Positions 52,541 through 62,400 are shown, counted from the first letter of the stretch. The stretch: 64,000 nt of DNA from Acidobacteriota bacterium (GCA_016201275.1 JACQDB010000104.1:1-64000); one strand, 5' to 3'. Notes: a model not told the origin generated them from the letters alone. Made by a program: numbers and translations.

Positions 52541-53023
52541 ATGTATTGCCCAAGTTGCGGAACGGAAAATCAAGACGGCGTAAAATTCTGTCGCCTGTGT
52601 GGCGTGAATCTTTCATTAGTGCCACAAGCCTTAACCGGTCAATTGCCGCAAGAGCCGTCCACACGGCGCAGCCGACGGGATCGTCATCATCAACCCAGCA
52701 TGGAATCCGCTATCCGAAATTTATTTATGGGGATCGGTTTCATCTTCGTCTCGCTTGCCATCATGCGTTTTGTGCCAGCCGGTAGAATTTGGTGGTTCTG
52801 GATGCTGATTCCAGCCTTCGGTATGTTGGGCAAGGGCTTCTCTGAATATTTTGCCGTCAAGAATAATCAAGAGAAATTTCCGCAACCCGTTAATCGTCCA
52901 GTAATCGCGCCGCCGCCGCCATCAGTTGATAGCCGACCGCGCAACACCGGCGAGATGCTGCAACCGCCAGCCAGCGTCACTGAAAGCACCACCAAACTCT
53001 TTGACCCGCCTGCCGAAAAATAA
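52541..53023 (+). CDS. Zinc-ribbon membrane protein
   Basis: This 160-aa protein starts with a zinc ribbon, YCPSCGTENQDGVKFCRLCG (residues 2-21; CxxC-x12-CxxC). A polar Ser/Arg linker leads to two membrane helices (FMGIGFIFVSLAIMRFV, ~63-79; IWWFWMLIPAFGMLGKG, ~85-101). The tail is Pro-rich (PPPPSVDSRP). GAGGTGAG precedes the ATG. Many bacteria have such cytoplasmic zinc-ribbon membrane proteins of unknown role. Confidence 0.82.
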   Translation: MYCPSCGTENQDGVKFCRLCGVNLSLVPQALTGQLPQEPSTRRSRRDRHHQPSMESAIRNLFMGIGFIFVSLAIMRFVPAGRIWWFWMLIPAFGMLGKGFSEYFAVKNNQEKFPQPVNRPVIAPPPPSVDSRPRNTGEMLQPPASVTESTTKLFDPPAEK

Positions 53024-53063
53024 GCGCTTTAACTTTCAGTAGCACATCAGAAAAGACCCTTGC

Positions 53064-53135
53064 CACAAAGACTCAAAGAACACCAAGCTTCGCCAAGAAT
53101 TCTTTGTGCATCTTGGTGTCCTTCGTGCCTTTGTG
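53064..53135. repeat. Imperfect inverted repeat between genes
   Basis: CACAAAG-type arm (53064) ending ACACCAAG, facing CTTGGTGTCC...CTTTGTG (to 53135), 19 of 24 positions paired. Similar ACACCAAG/CTTGGTGT repeats are common between genes in several phyla; here it follows the zinc-ribbon gene and may end its transcript. Confidence 0.55.
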
Positions 53136-53280
53136 ACAGAAAAAACTTTCGCACCTGAACCGCCGCTAGCGATCTGTCATCCCTAACGCTCTCGCGTGAT
53201 ACCTTCGCCTTTTGCCTTTTGGCTTTCTTCTTGAGTATAGTTCACGCGCTTCACCGAATTCATTTCGAGAGGACACCTCC

Positions 53281-54822
53281 ATGCGATTGAGAAAAATCAT
53301 GATTCTGTGGTTGCTGCTAGGGCTGCTGCAAACCTCTACGGCGGCGCAACAATCCGCAGCGAAGTCCGCCCACCAAACCAATCGGGAAACCCTGATTACC
53401 ATTTTGCAACTCAACGATGTATATCAAATTTCGCCAGTTGATAAAGGCAAAAACGGCGGCCTGGCTCGCGTCGCCACCTTGCAAAAAAGTATCCGCGAAC
53501 AATCGCCCAACACGCTTTTTCTGCTTGCCGGTGATTTCATTTCGCCTTCCGTCGCCTCGCGTCTGTTCAAAGGCCGACAGATGATTGACACGCTCAATGT
53601 CGCTGGCTTGGACATCGCCACCCTGGGCAATCACGAATTCGATTTCGGCCCCGAAGTGTTGCGTGAACGCATGAAAGAGTCGCGGTTTGCCTACACCATC
53701 GCCAACGTCTTCGACCGGCAAACCGGCAAACCATTCGGCGGCGCAAAGCCTTTCATCGCACGCCAGTTTCACGGCGTGCGCGTCGCCATCTTTGGTTTAT
53801 TGCTGGCCGAAACCGCTACGCTTTCCAGCCCCGGCAAAGCGGTTCGCTTCGTTGACCCTGTGGCTACAGGCAAACAATTATCGCGTCGGCTTCGTCAACA
53901 AGGCTTCGACCTGATCATTGCCTTGACGCATCTGCCTATGGAAGAAGACAAACGACTGGCTGCCGAAAGCGATGTGGATGTCATCATCGGCGGCCACGAA
54001 CACGAGTTGCTGGAATCTATGGCTGGCCACGCGCCGATTATGAAGATGGGTTCGGATGCCCGCAATCTGGGACGCATAGATGTACATTTGACGCGCCGCC
54101 ACACTGCGCGTCAACGATTTCATATAGCCTCCATTGATTGGCAAGCGATACCGGTCACCGATGCAGTGAAAGACGACTCGCAAACCGCCGCCGTCATCGC
54201 CGAATTCGACAAACAATTGAATGCCAGTTTAGGCGAAGTGTTGGGAAAGACCGCTGTGCTGTTGGACGCTCGCGCCATAACGGTACGACGCACAGAGAGC
54301 GCGCTTGGCAACTTCATCGCCGATGCTTATCGTCAGGCGTTGCAAGCCGATTTCGCTTTGGTCAACAGCGGCAGCATTCGTTCCGATGCCACCATCAACC
54401 CCGGCGACCTTACGAAAAAAGATGTACTGACGCTGTTGCCTTTTGAAAACGGCATCGTCAAAGTCAAACTCACCGGCGAACATTTGAAACGCCTGCTGGA
54501 AAACGGCGTCAGCAAAGCCGGACAAAGCGACGGACGCTTTCCGCAGATTTCCGGTTTCTCGTTCATCTACGACGCCTCGAAACCTGTAGGCTCCCGCGTC
54601 ACTGGCATCTACATTGGCAACGCGCCTCTTGATGCGACCAAAAGCTACACGCTGGCGTTGAGCGCTTATACTTTCAAAGGCGGCGATGGTTACGATTTGA
54701 AGGGCGCGGAAATTCTCATCAAATCCGAAGAAGGCCCGGTCGAACCGGTCGTCGTGATGGAAGCCATACGCCGAGCCGGAACCATTGCGCCGCAAATCGA
54801 AGGCCGCATCAAAGCCAATTGA
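53281..54822 (+). CDS. Secreted 5'-nucleotidase, UshA family
   Basis: The 513-aa periplasmic phosphoesterase has a signal peptide (KIMILWLLLGLLQTSTAAQQ). Its metallophosphatase domain shows ITILQLNDVYQISPV (~40), LLAGDFISPS (~80), LGNHEFDFG (~117) and IIGGHEHE (~238). The 5'-nucleotidase C-terminal domain (~315-500) carries SALGNFIADAYRQAL and LVNSGSIRSD, plus the substrate-stacking region GYDLKGAEI. The first motif is D-V-Y where classic UshA has D-x-H; this variant is known in one branch of the family. The start follows GAGAGGACACCTCC. It would salvage nucleotides; specificity uncertain. Confidence 0.88.
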   Translation: MRLRKIMILWLLLGLLQTSTAAQQSAAKSAHQTNRETLITILQLNDVYQISPVDKGKNGGLARVATLQKSIREQSPNTLFLLAGDFISPSVASRLFKGRQMIDTLNVAGLDIATLGNHEFDFGPEVLRERMKESRFAYTIANVFDRQTGKPFGGAKPFIARQFHGVRVAIFGLLLAETATLSSPGKAVRFVDPVATGKQLSRRLRQQGFDLIIALTHLPMEEDKRLAAESDVDVIIGGHEHELLESMAGHAPIMKMGSDARNLGRIDVHLTRRHTARQRFHIASIDWQAIPVTDAVKDDSQTAAVIAEFDKQLNASLGEVLGKTAVLLDARAITVRRTESALGNFIADAYRQALQADFALVNSGSIRSDATINPGDLTKKDVLTLLPFENGIVKVKLTGEHLKRLLENGVSKAGQSDGRFPQISGFSFIYDASKPVGSRVTGIYIGNAPLDATKSYTLALSAYTFKGGDGYDLKGAEILIKSEEGPVEPVVVMEAIRRAGTIAPQIEGRIKAN

Positions 54823-54882
54823 GTAAGCCGCCTAAGTTGTCGCGTCAAGCGCCAACGCATAGGCTGCACACGATGCACCGGC

Positions 54883-54930
54883 GAGGCGATAGAGGTTCAG
54901 AAAAATATTTTTCTGAACCTCTATCGCCTC
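54883..54930. terminator. Perfect 48-bp palindrome between convergent genes
   Basis: GAGGCGATAGAGGTTCAGAA continues to an AAAAATATTTTT centre and mirrors exactly back to GCCTC at 54930, one base before the subtilase stop codon. A strong bidirectional terminator or a short inserted palindrome. Confidence 0.75.
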
Positions 54931-54931
54931 C

Positions 54932-57900
54932 TTATTGAAGGCTCACAGGCGCGCAGGTCACGCGGTCGCCCTTCAATAACACATCGTCAATGTACCAGCC
55001 CGGCGCTTTCACGCTGGGGTCGGTGGCGATGCGAAAACGAATCACAATGGTCTTTCCGGCATAGCTCGATAAATCAACGATGACTGGTTGAAAAGCGCCT
55101 AATCGTCCTTCTACCCAGGCGTCTCTGCCGCTCAAGGTATTGACTTCGGAGGTAAAAATTTTGCCAGTGTAGCCGCCCTGCAAAATCTTCGCTCCGGCAT
55201 CTTCGAAATCGCCGCCCGATGAAATTTCCAACACCCCGCCATCAAAACCACCGGCCTCGAATTCAAACGCATGATAAAAAACCAACTGCAGGTTCTTGAT
55301 GCCTGCCGGTATAGTGATCGGCAAGGTGTCCAGGTGCGCGTCACTCATCTTGTCGCTATCGGGCGCAAACCATGCGTTGCCGCCTGAATGAAACCGCTTG
55401 GTAGTAATCACCCACGGATCAATCGGCACTTTCTTCTTCTTCTTTTTGAACGCGCTGGCGTGCGTCCATAGCGCTTCCCCGGCTTCTATATTGTCAGAGA
55501 AAAATTCCAGCGATTGCAAATTGCCTACCGTGATAGCAAACGGCAATTTGGCGAAGGAGCCTTGCGCTTCCAGCGTCAAGGTGAACGGAATCACCGTTCC
55601 GCAAGTCACGCTGCGATCAATCGTGAACACAAACGGCGTGGTATTTTCGCCCGTCGCTCCCGCCGCGAGATTGGCAAAGTCTGCCGTGGCCGTCGTAATG
55701 TTGATGCCCGGCAAACTCGTCGTCAACGTGCCGCGTGCGCCCGTCAAAGCCAGCGGCGCTACATCTTTCAAACTCAAGCGCAGAGAAACCGTTTCGCCCG
55801 GATCGGCGGTGGCGTCCGCGCCTGCGCTCAAACTTGCGCCGGCGATGGTCACCACGCCCACATCTTTCTTTTCGCCGTTGTACACCACCAAAGCGAAATC
55901 CTGATCGGTTAGATCATTGTTATTCGGCACGCCATCGCCGGCTATATTTGTAGCGCGCACGCGCACCGCGAAGGTGCCTGTAGTTCCGACGGGCAACCAC
56001 ACGCTCTCCACATTGTCTTTGCTGTTGGCATCGCCGCCAGGTTTCGATTGACTGCCTAGAAAATTATTGCCGCGATAAGTTTGTCCGTTGATGACTACTT
56101 CCAAATCAAGATTATTCGTCCACGGTGCAAACACCGAAAAGCCCGGCGCATCCGTCCACGCCAGAGTTACGCGAAAGGGTTGCGTGGCATCTTTCACTTC
56201 GCCGGTAAAGACATACTCTTGTCCGCTGTCGGTAAAGGTCTGCGTCTGATTGATGAAAATTTTTGGCGTGCTATCGAACAAGCGACCGAGATTTAACAAA
56301 CCCCAACCTTGTCGCGGATGCGGCAGATTGCCGCCTGCTCTTTCACCAGTCATGTAGGTCGTGGTATTCAAGAGCAGAGCTTTGATCAAGGCAGCATTGG
56401 GAGCTTCGCTGCGATTGAGCAGGTATTGCCGCACCAACGCCGCCGCACCAGCGACGATAGGCGTCGAATGGCTTGTCCCCGAAGACCAGGTATAAAGCGT
56501 CTGGCCTTTCGGAAAGAAAAAAGTACGATCATCAGGGCCACATACACCTGTGCCATTGAAATCGGGGCTTTGCGATGCCGCGCCAATGACGTGCGTTCCG
56601 GGAGCGCAAAGATCAGGTTTCAAGCGGCCATCACCCAGCGGCCCGCCCGACGAGAACGAGGCAATGTCTAAAGCATTGTCCGACGAATCATCTTTGACGC
56701 CGCAACCATCGGGGCCGCCTTTCCTGACGTTTTCGCTGGCCCCTACCGATATGACATTTTTGGCCGAGCTGGGCGAACCGATGGAGCGGACGCCGGAATT
56801 ACCCGCCGCAAAACAGATGACCATCTCCTGATTGCCTGCCTGCGTGGGCAGCGCGTCGCGCACCCGCGTATCGTATTCCTGAGCGTCTAGGGTGTATTCG
56901 TTGCGCGTCTCGCCCCAACTGTTTGACGAGATGCGCGCTCCATCCACATACGCCGCCGCAATCAAATTGCTGTACGGTTCGTTCAAATCGAAGCGGCCAT
57001 TTGACAGAAATATTTTTGAGGCCCCCAGCGCGACAAACGGCGCAATCCCCAGACCGTTGTTATAGCCTGTGGCATCGCGTGTATCAGCCGTGACGTTGTA
57101 GCCTCCGGCAATCGAAAGATTGATCGTGCCATGTCCTTCCACGTCCGACGGATCAAATTCGGAAGTGTAATCTCGCGCATAAAGCAAACGGCTTTGTCCC
57201 GCTGCATCTTTGAAATCGGGATGCAGGTTGGCCGCCAACAGCGACCCTCTGTCCACCCCCGTATCGCTTACATCAATGGCAAAATCGAAACGCGAGGAAA
57301 AGCCTTTGGATTGCAACCAACTCATATAGCCCGCGCCTTTCGGTTCCTTGCCGTCGCTGGTCAATTCCCCTGCGACGATTTGCGAAGCGCGTTCATCGAA
57401 CAGGCGCGGCGCTGACCAACCTTCGATGTTGACGACATTGGCAAGCGCCGCCAACTCCGCGATGCGCTTGGCCGACACTTTGATTTTCACATTGGTGAAG
57501 TTCAACACCGGATAAGCATCCAGAAGAATAGACGAAGCGATTTTCTGCACGGCGCGTACATCCAGAGCGGCGCTGCGGTCGCGGCTGTTGGCGATTTGCA
57601 CAGCGACAGTTACCTCGCCCTCTTGCGCGATGGACGATAACAGTTGGGGATGAATCTTGTATTCCGCTTTGAACTCGCCTTCCCATTGAATGAAGGCTGT
57701 GCCGCGACTCTGCCCCTGTTGTATCGCCGCGCTCAATTGCTCGGCAGCAGCGGCATTTTCGCGCACCAGGTAAGCGTTATTCGGAACATAGGCGATAAGT
57801 TCCAGACCAGCGGCGCGCAGTTCATCCAGCCAGGCGTCTTTGACCGGTCCGACGAATTGCACCAGACGCAAACGCGAGCCTTTGAAATCAGGCTTCGCGG

Positions 57901-58435
57901 TGGGCGTTGAAGACGGATTTTGATTAGTGGTAAACGCTGAGGCCGCTTTGCCGAGAGCGAAAAAATTATTTTCTTCGGTAGTATCTATGACGCCGGAACG
58001 CAGCAACAGCACATTGAAATCATCGTGAATTTGCGCCGCCGCGAAAAAATCATCAGCAGGCAATTGTCCTTCACCCTCGCTTGATAAAGCGAACGCACCG
58101 TCCTGATGGCCGTTGTCGCGGCGATCTTCCAGCTCTGTCAACGAGGCTTGATTCAAGGCGAACAATTGATAAGAGCCATAGTCGGCGATTGCGATTGCGC
58201 CTGCCGCTTTGGCGCGTTCCAGCGCTGCTACGGCATCCGTCGGGATGATGATTTTGTGCAACCCGCTAGTGCTGCGGTACGTGCGCGCCTCGACCTTTCC
58301 GGCAGCGTGAACCAACCATTCTTGCTTTTGAGCCGGACGCAAAGCAGTTTCATCGGCGCTAGTGTTGGCGTGCAGCCCGACCACTGAGACCGCCAACAGT
58401 AGAGCGAACACTGGAAACCAGAAATATCTTTTCAT
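54932..58435 (-). CDS. Large secreted subtilisin-like serine protease (S8)
   Basis: This 1167-aa exported protease has a signal peptide (YFWFPVFALLLAVSVVGLHA, ~4-23), then a long propeptide region (~30-330). The S8 domain has Asp in FAIDVSDTGVDRG (~387), His in EGHGTINLSIAGG (~434), Asn in CFAAGNSG and Ser in SSGTSHSTPIVAGA (~651). A P-domain-like and CARDB/Ig-like part follows (~760-980), then a C-terminal MAM/immune-inhibitor-A-like sandwich ending GWYIDDVLLKG. A run of six lysines (AFKKKKKKVP) stands before that last domain. I start at the ATG at 58435; the ATG at 58453 adds six residues. Likely degrades proteins outside the cell. Confidence 0.9.
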   Translation of the reverse strand: MKRYFWFPVFALLLAVSVVGLHANTSADETALRPAQKQEWLVHAAGKVEARTYRSTSGLHKIIIPTDAVAALERAKAAGAIAIADYGSYQLFALNQASLTELEDRRDNGHQDGAFALSSEGEGQLPADDFFAAAQIHDDFNVLLLRSGVIDTTEENNFFALGKAASAFTTNQNPSSTPTAKPDFKGSRLRLVQFVGPVKDAWLDELRAAGLELIAYVPNNAYLVRENAAAAEQLSAAIQQGQSRGTAFIQWEGEFKAEYKIHPQLLSSIAQEGEVTVAVQIANSRDRSAALDVRAVQKIASSILLDAYPVLNFTNVKIKVSAKRIAELAALANVVNIEGWSAPRLFDERASQIVAGELTSDGKEPKGAGYMSWLQSKGFSSRFDFAIDVSDTGVDRGSLLAANLHPDFKDAAGQSRLLYARDYTSEFDPSDVEGHGTINLSIAGGYNVTADTRDATGYNNGLGIAPFVALGASKIFLSNGRFDLNEPYSNLIAAAYVDGARISSNSWGETRNEYTLDAQEYDTRVRDALPTQAGNQEMVICFAAGNSGVRSIGSPSSAKNVISVGASENVRKGGPDGCGVKDDSSDNALDIASFSSGGPLGDGRLKPDLCAPGTHVIGAASQSPDFNGTGVCGPDDRTFFFPKGQTLYTWSSGTSHSTPIVAGAAALVRQYLLNRSEAPNAALIKALLLNTTTYMTGERAGGNLPHPRQGWGLLNLGRLFDSTPKIFINQTQTFTDSGQEYVFTGEVKDATQPFRVTLAWTDAPGFSVFAPWTNNLDLEVVINGQTYRGNNFLGSQSKPGGDANSKDNVESVWLPVGTTGTFAVRVRATNIAGDGVPNNNDLTDQDFALVVYNGEKKDVGVVTIAGASLSAGADATADPGETVSLRLSLKDVAPLALTGARGTLTTSLPGINITTATADFANLAAGATGENTTPFVFTIDRSVTCGTVIPFTLTLEAQGSFAKLPFAITVGNLQSLEFFSDNIEAGEALWTHASAFKKKKKKVPIDPWVITTKRFHSGGNAWFAPDSDKMSDAHLDTLPITIPAGIKNLQLVFYHAFEFEAGGFDGGVLEISSGGDFEDAGAKILQGGYTGKIFTSEVNTLSGRDAWVEGRLGAFQPVIVDLSSYAGKTIVIRFRIATDPSVKAPGWYIDDVLLKGDRVTCAPVSLQ

Positions 58436-58830
58436 AATTTTACCGACCTTCATGTTTTCACTATTGAATTTGGCTCTCCCGTATCTTCCGTGCAGGGCAT
58501 CAACATATTGCGTTGTACATCGCCATGACACACAACATTTAGGGAACTTGCACGTCAAATACCAGAGCGTCTTGAATTTTGCTTCATGATGCCTGATGGA
58601 TTCAGGCGCGCTTGCATGAAAGCGCCAGCACGGGAATTGTACGAAACTCAAAGCGCGCTATCGAGCGCAGAAAATCAGGTCAAGAAAATGGTAATTTTCA
58701 AACAGGCTGTGTAGGTACAAAAAATGACAGGAAGCATCCAGTCTCGGCTGCCATTTTTTCCTGTGAAGAAAGCGGCTAGACGGCATCCGCTTGATCATTT
58801 CGATACTCCGTACAAGCAGCAATAGCGTTA
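58436..58830. other. Upstream region of the subtilase gene
   Basis: 395 bp without a believable gene. No repeat family recognised; it separates the subtilase from the small lipoprotein gene upstream on the same strand. Confidence 0.4.
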
Positions 58831-59241
58831 TCATTGATTATTTCTTTGTCGAATTTCAAACCCGTCCAATTTCCATTCACCGCTATAATCAATAAACTTG
58901 AGAATCATGGTCATGCGCTTCTGGTTGAAGGCCACCATATAAGTAGGCGTAGCGGTGCGCTTGCCGTCTTCGACGCCGAACAACATGGTCGAACGCAACG
59001 GCGTATCCGCTTGCCCCAAGTCTTTCATCGCTTTCAAATTTTCGATGACCTCCGCTTTGGGATTTTTTTCTTGAAATAATTTGGCCGAATCCGTATAGAT
59101 CAAATCAAATTGTCCGGCTGTGATGCGATTCAAAAACAGGATGGCGGCTTTATCCACATCTTCCGTAGGCGCTTCTCTGGTCATCAAAGAGCAGGCGGTC
59201 GAACATAAAATTACGCTCACAACAATTATCTTACGGAACAT
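58831..59241 (-). CDS. Small lipoprotein, DUF4019/DUF3887-like
   Basis: The 136-aa lipoprotein has a signal helix and lipobox ILCSTAC (Cys ~17). The ~110-residue domain is cystatin/NTF2-like: DVDKAAILFLNRITAGQFDL (~29-48), then VAFNQKRMTMILKFIDYSGE and a final WKLDGFEIRQ strand. This matches the DUF4019 style of small lipoproteins. GAGGGTTC precedes the ATG. Function unknown. Confidence 0.7.
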   Translation of the reverse strand: MFRKIIVVSVILCSTACSLMTREAPTEDVDKAAILFLNRITAGQFDLIYTDSAKLFQEKNPKAEVIENLKAMKDLGQADTPLRSTMLFGVEDGKRTATPTYMVAFNQKRMTMILKFIDYSGEWKLDGFEIRQRNNQ

Positions 59242-59426
59242 GAACCCTCAACCTCAAACAAGACTTTTTTCAGCTAAAGACAATAGCAGACAACCGCCGA
59301 AGGGGAAAAGCGAGAGTGGTGAAAACTACATTGAGGTTCGGTTTTTCATTGCTACAGCGCCTGGCAAAGGAGTCCTTTCCCGGCTTTTGGCTTCGATGAA
59401 TCTTTGTGAACTTCGCCCGTAGCACT

Positions 59427-59828
59427 TCAACGACACTGTTGCTTCAGTACGATCTTGCCAAGCATCTTATTGGTCAGAGTCAATCCGGCAGCCGTAATCC
59501 TTCCGGTAAATTTTCCATAGCCCGCATAATTCCGCGTCTCCGGAAGTGTAAATTCAAGTAGCGGAAAATTTTCTTTGACAGGAATCATAACCGGGTCATA
59601 AGCAATCCCCGAAGCCATTACCACTGTCGCCCAAGTGCCGCCATAAACCGGAATCAAGATGACCTCCATGCCACCAACATCGCCGGATTCAGGCAACAAG
59701 TACAAGTTGCTATAGACCGCTGGCACGCCCCAAGCCATCGCCTTGCGCCGTTTTTTCTGCGCCACGCCTGGCACTACAAAGGCCAGACAGAGAAAGCAAC
59801 AAATCACCAAGCGCCCGATTTTTCGCAT
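59427..59828 (-). CDS. Small secreted protein, unknown
   Basis: The 133-aa protein has a signal peptide (GRLVICCFLCLAFVVPGVAQ, cleavage ~24), KKRRKAM, then a beta-rich domain with VYSNLYLLPESGDVGGMEVI and ETRNYAGYGKFTGRITAAGL. It ends with a Cys (LKQQCR). AAGGAAAT before the ATG supports it. No family recognised. It is on the same strand as its downstream neighbour 58831, with 185 bp between. Confidence 0.65.
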   Translation of the reverse strand: MRKIGRLVICCFLCLAFVVPGVAQKKRRKAMAWGVPAVYSNLYLLPESGDVGGMEVILIPVYGGTWATVVMASGIAYDPVMIPVKENFPLLEFTLPETRNYAGYGKFTGRITAAGLTLTNKMLGKIVLKQQCR

Positions 59829-59955
59829 TAATGCAGATTTCCTTTACGTAGATTTTTGCAATCGTCAGATGATGTGACTTATCATCCTGTGTCTATTTCA
59901 AAAGCCATCATCCAATTACTCGTCGAGCCTCCAGCAATATCCGGCCATACCAGAA

Positions 59956-60292
59956 CTCGACTTTGTACATTTTTCAAAGGCAAACCAACCTCAACCAATT
60001 CCCCCGATGGCAGTCGGGGGATACTTAAAGTCCAACCTACAAAACGCTGCCAACGATAAACGAACCCCCCCGATGGAAATCGGGGATGGTTAAAATTCAG
60101 CCTACGAAATACTGCTAACGATAAACGAATCCCACCGATTTCCATCGGGGGATACTTAAAGTCCAACCTTGCCCGATGCTCAAGGCTGGACTTTAATCAT
60201 CCCCCAACTACCGTTGGGGGGATTGAAAAAACTTTGCTCGCCGGCTCTGTAGGTTGGACTTTAAGCATCCCCCAACTACCGTTGGGGGGATT
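59956..60292 (-). repeat. Composite hairpin-repeat element, copy 2
   Basis: Read on the minus strand it repeats the plan of 11-280: an inverted hairpin unit, CTTGAGCATCGGGCAAGG, three hairpin units with GTAGG-TTGGACTTTAA linkers, and the end GAAAAATGTACAAAGTCGAG (59956-59975). One extra unit sits at ~60240-60292, and a decayed one (CTCCGTTGGGGGATT) at ~60317-60335. The five loops and stems differ but stay paired. Nothing codes here: the gap 59829-60439 holds only these repeats. Confidence 0.85.
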
Positions 60293-60439
60293 CAGACGAA
60301 TGGCCTAACCGCCTCGACTCTCCGTTGGGGGATTTTCAGCGGTGCAGCAGCCTGATTTCATCGGCTTTTTCAACATCTGGATTTATTGAACCTCAGCTTG
60401 TTGAGGTATGGTTCAATCATTCCATACCCGACCCGCAAC

Positions 60440-62326
60440 CTAGAGCGGTTTTGGTTTGAGATTACGGAACGAATAGGTGATGCGTTCGCTCAGCAAGCCG
60501 CCTTCCACGTAGCGACGCACGCGCAGTTCGCGAATCAATGTGGCCTTGATAAAACTCGGCAGATTATCGCTGAAAAATTTTATCTCCGCTTCGCCTTCTT
60601 CCAAATCGCTCTTCGGCTTGTTGGCGACTTTGCCATCCAGCTTGGCCATTAATTTGTCGTACACCGGCTTGGCTTCGGTGAGACGCGCCAAGGCAAAAAA
60701 TTCCGAAGGGTTATCCAGTTTCGCGGTTGCAGGCGCAGTCGCCGGAGCCGCCAGAATATCGCGCACCAATTCTTTGCTCGAAGCCAGCACCAGATATTTT
60801 CCGGTCACCGCATAAGCCGCGCCTTGCTCTAACAACGCTTGCGACAAAAACCTTACCGCGCCTTCATCCTGCCACAGCAATTGCGGGTCTATGCCGGCGA
60901 CGACAAAGCGTTCACGCATTTCATCGGCGATGATTTTTTCCAGCAACGCTTTATCTATTGTGGTTTTCATTTCGACAATCACGGCGCGCTCGAAATGCAC
61001 AAAAGGCTTGCCGACTTCTTCTTTCGAGCGCACCACCTCGGCGAAACTGCTGGCCGTCTGCAACACCGCATCAAGCTTTGTCAACACCGCATTGCCTGCC
61101 GGTTTTGCACTTTGAGATTTTCCGCTCGCGCTCTGCGAAGCAGAACTTGAGGCAGACGATTTATGAATCGCTTTGGTCTGCGCGTCGTCCACATCTTTAT
61201 CGAAGCGCGCATCCAGGCGGCGATAGCGTTCGATTCTGCCGCCAGCGGTTTCGCTGTGATCGGTTTCAGAACTCGTTGACTCGTTCTGCGCGACCTCGCT
61301 CACCGCTTTCGATTCATCAAAATCTTTACCAAACAGCGCCAGCGACACCGCTGCGTTCATCGGCGCGCCGACCTGCGCGTGAAGCTCTACGAGTTGCGCG
61401 TCACGCGGTGCAAAGCGCAAATACGCCGTTGCCTGTTCGCCCGTCAGCATCGTTGACGACAGCGCTCCATCACCGACTTTGAACCAACGCTGCTCGTTCA
61501 AACCTTCGGGTAAAAACCGCAAATCCACCAAGCCGCTTTCAATTTTCGCCAATGAATCGCGGCTCTTTGCGCCGATGTTTCCATAAATCCAATAGCTCTT
61601 GAAAAGGCGACTCTGGTTCAGTTTCGCCTGCTCCAGCCACATCGTCAGATCGCGTGTGGCAAAGCCTTTGGCTTGACTGGCGATCTCTAAAACCTGGGCG
61701 AGCATGGCATCGTCACCCGTGGCTTTAAGATTTGCCAGAGCGCGAATCATCAAGCCTTCGGTGGTCGTCACGATTAATTTGCCGTCAACGTGGGCGAAGC
61801 AGAATTGTTGATTGAGCCTGCCGCCATCAGTAGCGATTTCACGAACGTAGTAAGGCGTGCCGTTGGCCGAACGCTCTTGAAACTGCGGCAGGTTTTGAAA
61901 CAGCGCCGTGGTGATGGCTTTGTCGCGCCCGACTTCGCTGACCAAAACGATCTCCATTTTTCCTATGTCATAAAGCGCCACGGCGGATAAGCCTCCGGCG
62001 ACTTCTGCCAGCCGTGCTTCATCAACGCCAAAGCCCAGCGCGGTCTCGAAATCTTTTTTGCGATCCTGAAATTTCAAATAGACATTCGACTTCTCGAAGT
62101 TCTTAAAACTCGCGCTGCTGTAAAAGGCTTCGTGCGTGGGCGACGCCTGCCAAGTCTTCAGCAAAGCGCCGAGGTCGCGCACCTGCACATAGACCAGCGC
62201 GCCTTTGGGCATGACACCCGCGAGTTTCAATTGTTCGGCCAGAGGCCGCGCCTGTTGCCCATCGGATTGATGCGCCAAAGCCAGCACCGCCAGCGCCATC
62301 AAGAACATCACTTTGATTGCTTTCAT
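60440..62326 (-). CDS. Large secreted protein, DUF3352-like
   Basis: This 628-aa protein has a signal peptide (VMFLMALAVLALAHQSDGQQ). The body shows alternating strands and helices: ALVYVQVRDLGALLKTWQAS (~43), VALYDIGKMEIVLVSEVGRD (~120), FCFAHVDGKLIVTTTEGLMI (~180) and YAVTGKYLVLASSKELVRDI (~515). A Ser/Ala/Lys-rich linker (~395-415) splits it. This pattern is reminiscent of DUF3352 proteins; I am not sure. The last ~9 residues (FRNLKPKPL) and the TAG stop are read from an end of element C. AAAGGAAGAG precedes the ATG. Function unknown. Confidence 0.7.
   Translation of the reverse strand: MKAIKVMFLMALAVLALAHQSDGQQARPLAEQLKLAGVMPKGALVYVQVRDLGALLKTWQASPTHEAFYSSASFKNFEKSNVYLKFQDRKKDFETALGFGVDEARLAEVAGGLSAVALYDIGKMEIVLVSEVGRDKAITTALFQNLPQFQERSANGTPYYVREIATDGGRLNQQFCFAHVDGKLIVTTTEGLMIRALANLKATGDDAMLAQVLEIASQAKGFATRDLTMWLEQAKLNQSRLFKSYWIYGNIGAKSRDSLAKIESGLVDLRFLPEGLNEQRWFKVGDGALSSTMLTGEQATAYLRFAPRDAQLVELHAQVGAPMNAAVSLALFGKDFDESKAVSEVAQNESTSSETDHSETAGGRIERYRRLDARFDKDVDDAQTKAIHKSSASSSASQSASGKSQSAKPAGNAVLTKLDAVLQTASSFAEVVRSKEEVGKPFVHFERAVIVEMKTTIDKALLEKIIADEMRERFVVAGIDPQLLWQDEGAVRFLSQALLEQGAAYAVTGKYLVLASSKELVRDILAAPATAPATAKLDNPSEFFALARLTEAKPVYDKLMAKLDGKVANKPKSDLEEGEAEIKFFSDNLPSFIKATLIRELRVRRYVEGGLLSERITYSFRNLKPKPL
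60442..60470. repeat. Element C, single end
   Basis: AGAGCGGTTTTGGTTTGAGA continues TTACGGAA, about 27 of 30 bases equal to 20172-20200. It forms the 3' end of the gene above. No second end nearby, so it is a solo terminus or the remnant of a deletion. Confidence 0.65.
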
Positions 62327-62400
62327 AATCTCTTCCTTTTCACCGCGCCACAGGAGCGCAGAAAAACATTGCCAAGCGCGCTTGATTTACTAATCCGCTT

